Notes under the pieces: generated by a model
The model's input: only the letters and a program-made list of their open reading frames with translations
The model's database searches: none
Told to the model about the DNA's origin: nothing
Made by a program: the position numbers and the translations under genes
Shown here: positions 1-6,863 of the stretch, piece after piece
How positions within the stretch are numbered: the first letter of the stretch is position 1
How the letters are laid out: each line of letters starts with the position of its first letter
From: Deltaproteobacteria bacterium
GTDB lineage: Bacteria > Desulfobacterota > DSM-4660 > Desulfatiglandales > Desulfatiglandaceae
Assembly: GCA_003646995.1 (NCBI GenBank)
Contig: QMLZ01000155.1
Span: 1-6,863, forward strand
Reading direction: 5' to 3'
Length of the DNA stretch: 6,863 bases

Positions 1-7
1 ATCTCCC
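1..7 (-). promoter_or_regulatory. Shine-Dalgarno-like sequence for a gene beyond the left edge
   Basis: Read on the minus strand, the bases right after the tuf TAA stop are GGGAGAT. GGGAG is a plausible ribosome binding site, so a co-transcribed gene probably starts a few bases outside the window. By analogy with str-S10 arrangements in many bacteria, rpsJ (ribosomal protein S10) is the likeliest candidate, but nothing inside the window shows this. Confidence 0.4.
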
Positions 8-1201
8 TTACTCTATTATCTCGCTGACCACTCCGGCACCTACCGTCCTACCACCTTCCCGGATCGCAAACCGCAGCTCCTTCTCCAACGCTATCGGCGT
101 AATCAAACTAACCTCCAGCGTCACATTGTCCCCAGGCATCACCATCTCTACACCCTCAGGCAACGTTACCACACCCGTCACATCCGTAGTCCTAAAATAA
201 AACTGCGGCCTGTATCCATTAAAAAACGGCGTGTGCCTACCCCCCTCCTCCTTCGTCAGTATGTACGTCTCAGCCTTAAACTTCGTGTGCGGCGTTATCG
301 ACCCAGGCTTCGCCACAACCTGGCCCCTCTGGACCTCGTCCCTCTTCACTCCCCTCAACAATACTCCTATGTTGTCACCAGCTTGACCCTGATCCAGTAT
401 CTTGCGGAACATCTCTACCCCAGTACACACCGTCTTCAGCGTCTCCCTTATCCCTACTACCTCAACCTCGTCTCCTACCTTGATCACTCCCCTCTCTACT
501 CTACCCGTAACAACAGTCCCTCGTCCACTTATACTAAATACATCCTCTATCGGCATCAAAAACGGCTTGTCTATGTCCCTAACAGGCTCAGGTATATAAT
601 TGTCCAACGCCTCCAATAACTCAAATATAGGCCTCACTTCCTCACTGTCCGGATCATCACTCTCCAATGCCTTCAATGCACTCCCTCGGATTATCGGTAT
701 CTCATCCCCAGGAAATTCATACTTGCTCAATAACTCCCTCAACTCCAACTCCACCAACTCTATCAACTCCTCATCATCCACCATGTCACACTTGTTCAAA
801 AATACCACTATGCTCGGCACCCCCACCTGCCTCGCTAACAATATATGCTCACGGGTCTGCGGCATAGGTCCATCATCCGCACCCACTACCAATATCGCCC
901 CGTCCATCTGAGCCGCACCAGTTATCATGTTCTTTATATAGTCAGCATGACCAGGACAGTCCACATGCGCATAATGCCGCTTCTCCGTCTCATACTCCAC
1001 ATGCGCCGTCGCTATCGTTATACCCCTCGCCTTCTCCTCAGGCGCCTTGTCTATCTCATCAAACGGCACATACTCCGCTAAACCCTTCTTCGCTAAATGC
1101 TTCGTTATCGCCGCCGTCAGCGTCGTCTTACCATGATCTATATGTCCAATCGTACCTACATTCAAATGCGGCTTCTTCCTCTCAAATTTCTTCTTCGACA
1201 T
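8..1201 (-). CDS. tuf: Translation elongation factor EF-Tu
   Basis: This cytoplasmic GTPase carries aminoacyl-tRNA to the ribosomal A site and is recycled by EF-Ts. The 397-residue product is full length for the family. The GTPase domain shows the P-loop GHIDHGKT (19-26), the switch I stretch RGITI with Thr62, DCPGH (81-85, His85 in the catalytic position), NKCD (136-139) and SAL (174-176). Domains II and III follow from about residue 210, with the usual [13 protein letters not shown] near 227-239 and a normal C-terminal [10 protein letters not shown]. The ATG start is fixed by a perfect AAGGAGGT six bases upstream. It follows rpsG after 84 bases, without the fusA gene expected between them. 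Codon choice is unlike its neighbours: Ile is ATA in 26 of 31 codons, Leu is TTG or TTA in 24 of 30 with no CTC, CTT or CTA, and Arg is AGG in 15 of 23. Identity is certain; whether other tuf copies exist cannot be seen. Confidence 0.99.
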   Translation of the reverse strand: MSKKKFERKKPHLNVGTIGHIDHGKTTLTAAITKHLAKKGLAEYVPFDEIDKAPEEKARGITIATAHVEYETEKRHYAHVDCPGHADYIKNMITGAAQMDGAILVVGADDGPMPQTREHILLARQVGVPSIVVFLNKCDMVDDEELIELVELELRELLSKYEFPGDEIPIIRGSALKALESDDPDSEEVRPIFELLEALDNYIPEPVRDIDKPFLMPIEDVFSISGRGTVVTGRVERGVIKVGDEVEVVGIRETLKTVCTGVEMFRKILDQGQAGDNIGVLLRGVKRDEVQRGQVVAKPGSITPHTKFKAETYILTKEEGGRHTPFFNGYRPQFYFRTTDVTGVVTLPEGVEMVMPGDNVTLEVSLITPIALEKELRFAIREGGRTVGAGVVSEIIE

Positions 1202-1206
1202 CGCTT

Positions 1207-1214
1207 ACCTCCTT
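1207..1214 (-). promoter_or_regulatory. Strong ribosome binding site of tuf
   Basis: The minus strand reads AAGGAGGT, a full match to the usual anti-Shine-Dalgarno sequence, five to six bases before the tuf ATG. It is the best binding site in the window, consistent with the high output EF-Tu needs, and it fixes the start codon. Confidence 0.9.
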
Positions 1215-1234
1215 GGTATTCCTCGTGAGCCAGA

Positions 1235-1250
1235 TTCTTAAATTCTTAAA
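1235..1250 (-). repeat. Perfect 8-bp tandem duplication in the rpsG-tuf gap
   Basis: The minus strand reads TTTAAGAA twice in direct succession (1250-1243 and 1242-1235). It lies in the non-coding gap where fusA would be expected. It may be a small slippage duplication or part of a rearrangement scar. No function is evident, and an AT-rich repeat this short can arise by chance. Confidence 0.6.
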
Positions 1251-1260
1251 TCGCGTAATT

Positions 1261-1267
1261 CTCCTTT
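1261..1267 (-). promoter_or_regulatory. Orphan Shine-Dalgarno-like AAAGGAG downstream of rpsG
   Basis: The minus strand has AAAGGAG starting 18 bases after the rpsG stop, about where the binding site of a following gene would lie. No ATG, GTG or TTG follows at usable distance: the next bases AATTACGCGATTTAAG contain none, and the first proper start is that of tuf, 59 bases on, with its own site. It could be a relic of a lost fusA start or a chance purine run. Confidence 0.35.
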
Positions 1268-1285
1268 ATAGCACCGCTAACTTCC

Positions 1286-1804
<519 letters not shown>

Positions 1805-1808
1805 TTAC

Positions 1809-2186
1809 TCATATCGTTTTGGGTCTCTTCGCCCCATATTTAGACCTACCTTGCCTACGGTCTTCCACCCCAGTCGTGTCCATAGTACCCCTGATTATGT
1901 GATAGCGAACGCCCGGCAGATCCTTGACCCTACCACCACGGATCAAAACCACGGAGTGCTCTTGAAGGTTATGCCCCATGCCCGGTATGTAGGAGGTCAC
2001 CTCAATGCCGTTGGTCAACCTCACTCTCGCAACCTTACGTAAGGCGGAATTGGGCTTCTTAGGCGTAGATGTATACACCCTTACACAGACTCCTCTCTTC
2101 TGGGGCGCACCTTGTAAGGCAGGGGTTTTAACCTTCTTCTTGGGCTTTTGTCTGCCTTTCCTTATCAACTGATTAATGGTCGGCAT
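1809..2186 (-). CDS. rpsL: Small-subunit ribosomal protein S12 (uS12)
   Basis: S12 sits at the decoding centre of the 30S subunit, influences translational accuracy and is the classical target of streptomycin-resistance mutations. The 125-residue product is full length. It opens with [18 protein letters not shown] and contains [24 protein letters not shown] with Lys43, then [26 protein letters not shown] with Lys88 and Asp89. Both lysines are in the streptomycin-sensitive state. Asp89 is the residue that RimO methylthiolates in E. coli. The start has AGGAG at 2198-2194, seven bases before the ATG. It is the first gene after a 146-base spacer that holds a promoter-like sequence and a hairpin, so the rpsL-rpsG-tuf unit may be transcribed partly on its own. 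Confidence 0.99.
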   Translation of the reverse strand: MPTINQLIRKGRQKPKKKVKTPALQGAPQKRGVCVRVYTSTPKKPNSALRKVARVRLTNGIEVTSYIPGMGHNLQEHSVVLIRGGRVKDLPGVRYHIIRGTMDTTGVEDRRQGRSKYGAKRPKTI

Positions 2187-2217
2187 TCACTTTCTCCTGT
2201 CAAAACTCACTAAAATG

Positions 2218-2249
2218 ATTCGCCCTTCGAATCTTGCGAAAGGGCGAAT
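2218..2249 (-). promoter_or_regulatory. Strong hairpin in the rpsL leader
   Basis: ATTCGCCCTT (2218-2227) and AAGGGCGAAT (2240-2249) are perfect 10-base inverted repeats. Allowing one bulged base (2241), the stem becomes 12 pairs around a 7-base loop (2230-2236). In the minus-strand transcript it ends 31 bases before the rpsL ATG and 20 bases before the ribosome binding site. The bases that follow (CATTTTAG) give only a short, interrupted T run, so it is a poor intrinsic terminator. An attenuator, RNA-processing site or stability element is possible. Two other pairings compete with it: ATTCG with CGAAT inside 2218-2232, and GAATCT (2260-2255) with AGATTC (2234-2229). Confidence 0.65.
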
Positions 2250-2272
2250 GCGTGAGATTCACAAAATTCTTT

Positions 2273-2301
2273 CTTTTATTCCTTATTTCTCTTTTTGTCA
2301 A
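2273..2301 (-). promoter_or_regulatory. Probable sigma-70-type promoter for rpsL-rpsG-tuf
   Basis: On the minus strand a perfect -35 box TTGACA (2301-2296) is followed after exactly 17 bases by TAAAAG (2278-2273), which matches TATAAT at four of six positions. It lies in the rpoC-rpsL spacer in the correct orientation. Transcription would start near 2266, giving a leader of roughly 80 bases that includes the hairpin at 2249-2218. The region is AT-rich and purine-rich, which raises the chance of accidental -10 matches; the exact -35 and spacing are the main support. Confidence 0.5.
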
Positions 2302-2332
2302 CCCGTTTTTTAACTTCTCACAACTAAAACCA

Positions 2333-5300
2333 CTATTCTCGGATTCCCAATTCTATATCCCTGTATGTTCGCAGCCCCGTGCCAGCTGGAATAAGCCTCC
2401 CCATTATGACATTTTCTTTCAGGCCTCTCAGGTAGTCCACCTTTCCGGCCACGGCCGCATCAGCAAGAACTTTGGTTGTCTCCTGGAATGAGGCTGCAGA
2501 AATGAAACTCTCCGTACTGAGGGATGCCTTGGTTATACCCAGTAACAAGGGCTCCGCGTTGGCTGGCTTCCCCCCTGCGGCAACAATCTTGTTGTTTTCT
2601 TCCTCAAATTTCCACTTTTCTACGTGCTCTCCCACGAGGAAATTCGAATCACCCGGGTCTGTGACGGTCACCTGCCGCAGCATCTGCCTTACTATCACTT
2701 CGATATGCTTGTCATTGATCCTAACCCCCTGCAGCCTGTAGACCTCTTGAACCTCGTCCACCAGGTATTTAGCGAGCTCCTTCACTCCCCTGATTCTAAG
2801 GATGTCATGAGGGTTCACTGACCCATCCATCAAGGGCTCGCCTGCTCTTACATAGTCTCCTTCCAACACGCTCACGTGTTTTCCCTTAGGGATAAAGTAG
2901 TCCACAGGCTCACCAACCTCCGGCGTAATGGTCATCTTGCGTTTGCCTTTCGTATACTTTCCAAAGGAAACCACACCATCAATCTCACTGATAATGGCTG
3001 TCTCCTTGGGCTTCCTGACCTCGAAAAGCTCAGCAACACGAGGCAGACCTCCTGTAATGTCCTTTGTCTTTGTTGTCTCTCGTGGTATCTTGGCAAGGAC
3101 CTGGCCCGGCCCCACCGTGTCTCCCTCGTTAACCATAATTATGGCCCCCACAGGCAAATGATACCTTGCTCTTGCCTTTGAGCTTCCAGGTAATAAGGAA
3201 GTCTTGCCCTCAGCGTCCTTGATAGAGATCCTGGGCCTAATATCCGGATCAGGAGATTCCACGATAACTCGGCTTATCTTTCCGGTCACCTTGTCGCGCC
3301 GCTCTTGCATGGTTTTACCTTCAATGATATCGCCAAACTTAACTGTTCCGCCCACCTCGGTCATGATAGGGATGGTGAATGGGTCCCACTCAGCCAACAC
3401 CTGGTCGGTCTTGATCTTATCTCCATCGCGCACCTTGAGTACTGCACCGTAAATCACAGGGTAGCGCTCTATCTCCCGTCCGCCTTTCCCGACAATGGCA
3501 AGTTCGCCGTTGCGGTTCATAACGACCAGGTCCCCTTCGGCGTTTTCAACCGTCTTGAGATTAACAAACTTGACCGTGCCACTGTTCCGAGGCTGTATGG
3601 TGGATTGTTCCACCCGCTTGCTGGCTGTCCCGCCGATATGAAATGTTCTCATCGTAAGCTGCGTTCCAGGCTCACCGATCGACTGAGCAGCAATTATGCC
3701 CACAGCCTCGCCGATGTTCACCAGACGTCCATGGGCAAGATCGCGACCGTAACACCGCCTGCATACACCTCGCCTAGATTGACATGTCAGCACTGAGCGG
3801 ATCTTAACCCGCTCTATGCCAGCAGACTCGATTTTTGCCACCTTTTCTTCATCGATCTCTTCGTTGGCCTTGACCAGTATCTCCCCGGTGACAGGGTCAA
3901 TAATATCCTGGATGGCCACTCTTCCAAGAACTCTCTCACTCACCCGCTGGATTATCTCACCGCCCTCAACAAGCGCATCCACCCAAATGCCATCCATGGT
4001 TCCACAATCTTCTTCTGTCACCACAACATCCTGAGATACATCCACCAGCCGCCTGGTGAGATACCCGGAATTGGCGGTCTTAAGAGCTGTGTCTGCTAAG
4101 CCCTTACGTGCTCCGTGGGTGGATATAAAGTATTGAAGCACCGTGAGGCCCTCGCGGAAGTTCGACGTAATAGGAGTCTCAATAATCTCCCCAGAAGGTT
4201 TAGCCATGAGTCCTCTCATGCCAGCGAGCTGCCTCATTTGGTCCTTGCTACCCCTAGCTCCTGAATCGGACATCATGTAAATGGGGTTGAAGCTATCCAC
4301 TTTAACTTTTTTCTTCCCCGGGCCCTGAACAACCTCTACCGCCATTTCCTTCATCATTTCCGAGGCTATGTCTTCGGTGGCCTGGGCCCATATGTCCACA
4401 ACCTTGTTGTATTTCTCACCGTCGGTAATGAGGCCGCTCACATATTGTTGTTCTATCTTCTTTACCTCACGTTCGGCCCGCTCCAGGATCTCGTCCTTCT
4501 TCTTTGGTATCACCATGTCTTTCATGGCAATGGAAATGCCAGACAGTGTTGCGTACTTGTAACCCAAATCCTTAAGGCGATCTGCCAGGATTACTGTCGC
4601 TTTTATCCCAGTCCGCCTGTACGCCTCGTTTATCAGGATCCGCAACTCCTTCTTTGTCATAACCTTGTTTACGAGCTCGAAAGGTAATCCCTCGGGAAGA
4701 AGCTCTGAAAGAATTACTCGACCCGTGGTGGTGTCATATATCTTTCCATTGATCCTTACCTTGATTGACGCATGCATATCCAACTCACCGGCATCATAGG
4801 CGATTCTCACCTCTTCAGGATTGGCAAAGATCTTCCCTTCTCCCTTTGCAAAGGGTCGAGACCTTGTTATGTAATAGATCCCCAAGACGATATCCTGACT
4901 GGGAACAATAATAGGATCTCCGTGGGCAGGAGACAGTATATTGTTGGTGGACATCATAAGGACTCTTGCCTCAATCTGTGCCTCTATGGAAAGGGGCACG
5001 TGCACGGCCATCTGGTCTCCGTCAAAGTCAGCATTAAATGCCGTGCATACCAAGGGGTGTAACTGGATGGCCTTGCCTTCAATAAGAATAGGTTCAAAGG
5101 CCTGAATGCCCAAGCGGTGAAGTGTTGGCGCGCGATTCAAAAGAATGCAATACTCCTTCACCACCTCGTCAAGGGCATCCCAGACCTCGGGGGTTTCCCT
5201 TTCCACCATCTTTTTGGCACTCTTGATAGTGGTGACCAATCCCTTTTCATCCAGCTTGTTGTAAATAAAAGGCTTGAAAAGCTCTAATGCCATTTTCTTC

Positions 5301-6406
5301 GGAAGCCCACACTGATGCAACCGCAGATCAGGGCCTACCACAATAACTGAACGCCCTGAGTAATCTACCCGCTTACCCAGTAGATTCTGGCGAAATCTTC
5401 CTTGCTTCCCCTTGAGCATATCGCTCAACGACTTAAAGGGCCTCTTGTTCGGGCCAGTAACCGCTTTGCCTCTACGCCCGTTATCAAACAAGACGTCCAC
5501 TGCCTCCTGGAGCATGCGCTTTTCATTTCGCACGATTATATCGGGGGCATTGAGCTCAAGAAGTCTTTTCAGCCTATTATTTCGATTGATTACCCTGCGG
5601 TACAGGTCATTAAGGTCTGAGGTGGCAAAACGGCCACCATCAAGCGGTACAAGGGGACGCAGGTCAGGTGGAAGAACTGGGATAACGTCCATAATTGTCC
5701 ATTCCGGCTTGTTCTTCGACTCGCGGAATGCATCGATTATCTTGAGCCTTTTGGCCAGCTTCTTGCGTTTTGCTTCGCTCTTCGTGGTCATCATCTCCAC
5801 ACGAAGGGTCTGAGATAACTCATCAAGGTTGAGATCTCGCAGCATTGCCTGGATAGCCTCGGCACCAATACCGGCCACAAAACGGTCGCCCCAGTCCTGC
5901 CTTGCCTGCATTAGCTGCTCATCTGTCAGAAGAGCGCCCTTTTCAAGAGGGGTATCCTTGGGATCAATCACAATATAGCTTTCAAAGTACAAGACCCGCT
6001 CTAATTCCTTAAGCGTCAAATCAAGGAGATTGCCCACCTTTGATGGCAGACACTTTAAGAACCAGATATGGGCTACGGGAGCGGCCAGCTCTATGTGCCC
6101 CATACGCTCCCTTCTGACCTTGGACTGGATTACCTCGACCCCGCACTTTTCACAAACAATTCCCCTGTGCTTCATGCGTTTGTACTTACCGCAATTGCAC
6201 TCATAGTCTTTGATGGGGCCAAAGATCTTTGAGCAAAACAGCCCATCCCTCTCCGGTTTGAAGGTACGGTAATTTATGGTCTCCGGTTTCTTCACCTCAC
6301 CATAAGACCACTCCCGAATCTTTTCCGGAGAGGCAAGAGAAATCCTCACCGCATTAAAGCTGGATGGATCCTTAGGCTTGGTAAAAAAACTGTATAGTTC
6401 GTCCAA
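2333..6406 (-). CDS. rpoC: DNA-directed RNA polymerase subunit beta'
   Basis: This is the largest subunit of RNA polymerase; it holds the catalytic magnesium and much of the DNA-binding clamp. The 1357-residue product is complete and slightly shorter than the E. coli protein. The N-terminal zinc site uses Cys70, Cys72, Cys85 and Cys88. The clamp region and the switch/lid segment [20 protein letters not shown] (333-352) follow. The active-site loop is [12 protein letters not shown] (458-469), with Asp460, Asp462 and Asp464 as metal ligands. The bridge helix spans roughly 770-790, ending in [12 protein letters not shown]. The second zinc site uses Cys801, Cys875, Cys882 and Cys885. The first trigger-loop segment is [18 protein letters not shown] (899-916). 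Between about 930 and 1120 lies an insertion of barrel-like repeats, comparable to the proteobacterial SI3 insert. The C-terminus closes with the usual [20 protein letters not shown] region. Translation begins at TTG. The gene follows rpoB after 16 bases, so the two are surely co-transcribed. Codon use is mixed. Confidence 0.99.
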   Translation of the reverse strand: MDELYSFFTKPKDPSSFNAVRISLASPEKIREWSYGEVKKPETINYRTFKPERDGLFCSKIFGPIKDYECNCGKYKRMKHRGIVCEKCGVEVIQSKVRRERMGHIELAAPVAHIWFLKCLPSKVGNLLDLTLKELERVLYFESYIVIDPKDTPLEKGALLTDEQLMQARQDWGDRFVAGIGAEAIQAMLRDLNLDELSQTLRVEMMTTKSEAKRKKLAKRLKIIDAFRESKNKPEWTIMDVIPVLPPDLRPLVPLDGGRFATSDLNDLYRRVINRNNRLKRLLELNAPDIIVRNEKRMLQEAVDVLFDNGRRGKAVTGPNKRPFKSLSDMLKGKQGRFRQNLLGKRVDYSGRSVIVVGPDLRLHQCGLPKKMALELFKPFIYNKLDEKGLVTTIKSAKKMVERETPEVWDALDEVVKEYCILLNRAPTLHRLGIQAFEPILIEGKAIQLHPLVCTAFNADFDGDQMAVHVPLSIEAQIEARVLMMSTNNILSPAHGDPIIVPSQDIVLGIYYITRSRPFAKGEGKIFANPEEVRIAYDAGELDMHASIKVRINGKIYDTTTGRVILSELLPEGLPFELVNKVMTKKELRILINEAYRRTGIKATVILADRLKDLGYKYATLSGISIAMKDMVIPKKKDEILERAEREVKKIEQQYVSGLITDGEKYNKVVDIWAQATEDIASEMMKEMAVEVVQGPGKKKVKVDSFNPIYMMSDSGARGSKDQMRQLAGMRGLMAKPSGEIIETPITSNFREGLTVLQYFISTHGARKGLADTALKTANSGYLTRRLVDVSQDVVVTEEDCGTMDGIWVDALVEGGEIIQRVSERVLGRVAIQDIIDPVTGEILVKANEEIDEEKVAKIESAGIERVKIRSVLTCQSRRGVCRRCYGRDLAHGRLVNIGEAVGIIAAQSIGEPGTQLTMRTFHIGGTASKRVEQSTIQPRNSGTVKFVNLKTVENAEGDLVVMNRNGELAIVGKGGREIERYPVIYGAVLKVRDGDKIKTDQVLAEWDPFTIPIMTEVGGTVKFGDIIEGKTMQERRDKVTGKISRVIVESPDPDIRPRISIKDAEGKTSLLPGSSKARARYHLPVGAIIMVNEGDTVGPGQVLAKIPRETTKTKDITGGLPRVAELFEVRKPKETAIISEIDGVVSFGKYTKGKRKMTITPEVGEPVDYFIPKGKHVSVLEGDYVRAGEPLMDGSVNPHDILRIRGVKELAKYLVDEVQEVYRLQGVRINDKHIEVIVRQMLRQVTVTDPGDSNFLVGEHVEKWKFEEENNKIVAAGGKPANAEPLLLGITKASLSTESFISAASFQETTKVLADAAVAGKVDYLRGLKENVIMGRLIPAGTGLRTYRDIELGIRE

Positions 6407-6419
6407 TGCCCTTCTCCTT
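6404..6419 (-). promoter_or_regulatory. Ribosome binding site and TTG start of rpoC
   Basis: The rpoB-rpoC gap reads AAAAAGGAGAAGGGCA and then TTG GAC GAA. AAGGAG (6419-6414) is seven bases from the TTG, and no in-frame ATG or GTG lies between the rpoB stop and this point. The resulting start MDELYSFF followed by KPKDP matches the usual N-terminus of beta' in this lineage. The first internal ATG (residue 78) would cut away part of the first zinc site, so TTG is the start. Confidence 0.9.
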
Positions 6420-6422
6420 TTT

Positions 6423-6863
<441 letters not shown>

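Noticed and set aside
233..911. Overlapping plus-strand open frames opposite tuf
   Set aside because: They are low-complexity shadows rich in Ser, Thr, Leu, Arg and Tyr, produced by the C- and T-rich complement of the unusual tuf codons. Stop codons are scarce there because of that composition.
2198..2203. Second TTGACA on the minus strand just before rpsL
   Set aside because: It overlaps the rpsL ribosome binding site, and no -10-like hexamer lies 16-18 bases downstream. A start there would fall inside the rpsL coding sequence.
2218..2249. Intrinsic transcription terminator between rpoC and rpsL
   Set aside because: The stem is strong, but the minus-strand sequence after it has only four consecutive T and then purines, and the plus-strand side has no T run. 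It may weaken read-through but does not look like a full terminator.
3305..3796. 163-codon open frame on the plus strand
   Set aside because: It lies wholly antisense to rpoC, whose protein is conserved across this part. Its translation resembles no family I know, and no convincing ribosome binding site is visible. The same applies to the other plus-strand open frames inside rpoC, tuf, rpsG and rpsL.

Overview
The window is an ordinary bacterial housekeeping block, entirely on the minus strand. It contains the 3' end of rpoB, complete rpoC, rpsL and rpsG, and a complete tuf. Transcription runs from high to low coordinates. The proteins look proteobacterial. The RNA polymerase beta' subunit carries a long insertion after the first trigger-loop segment. 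EF-Tu has the GHIDHGKT / [16 protein letters not shown] wording that I associate with sulfate-reducing 'Deltaproteobacteria' (Desulfobacterota). That placement is my impression from protein wording, not a computed phylogeny, and the genus is not identifiable.

Layout from right to left: rpoB C-terminus (6863-6423), a 16-base gap with a strong ribosome binding site, and rpoC (6406-2333, TTG start). Next comes a 146-base spacer with a promoter-like TTGACA box and a strong hairpin, then rpsL (2186-1809), a 52-base spacer and rpsG (1756-1286). An 84-base spacer follows, then tuf (1201-8). The left edge ends in a purine-rich GGGAG directly after the tuf stop, so another gene probably begins just outside. 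No gene-free stretch exceeds 146 bases.

The genes work together in gene expression. RpoB and RpoC form the RNA polymerase catalytic core. S12 and S7 are small-subunit ribosomal proteins at the decoding centre and head. EF-Tu delivers aminoacyl-tRNA to the ribosome. The order is that of the classical rpoBC-str region, with one exception: fusA (EF-G), which normally sits between rpsG and tuf, is absent.

I see no new system, mobile element, CRISPR array or RNA gene. Three points deserve a second look. First, fusA is missing, and a Shine-Dalgarno-like AAAGGAG without a start codon is left in the gap. Second, tuf codon use differs strikingly from its neighbours: 26 of 31 Ile codons are ATA, 24 of 30 Leu codons are TTG or TTA, and 15 of 23 Arg codons are AGG. 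Third, the rpoC-rpsL spacer looks like a promoter plus a structured leader for rpsL-rpsG-tuf.
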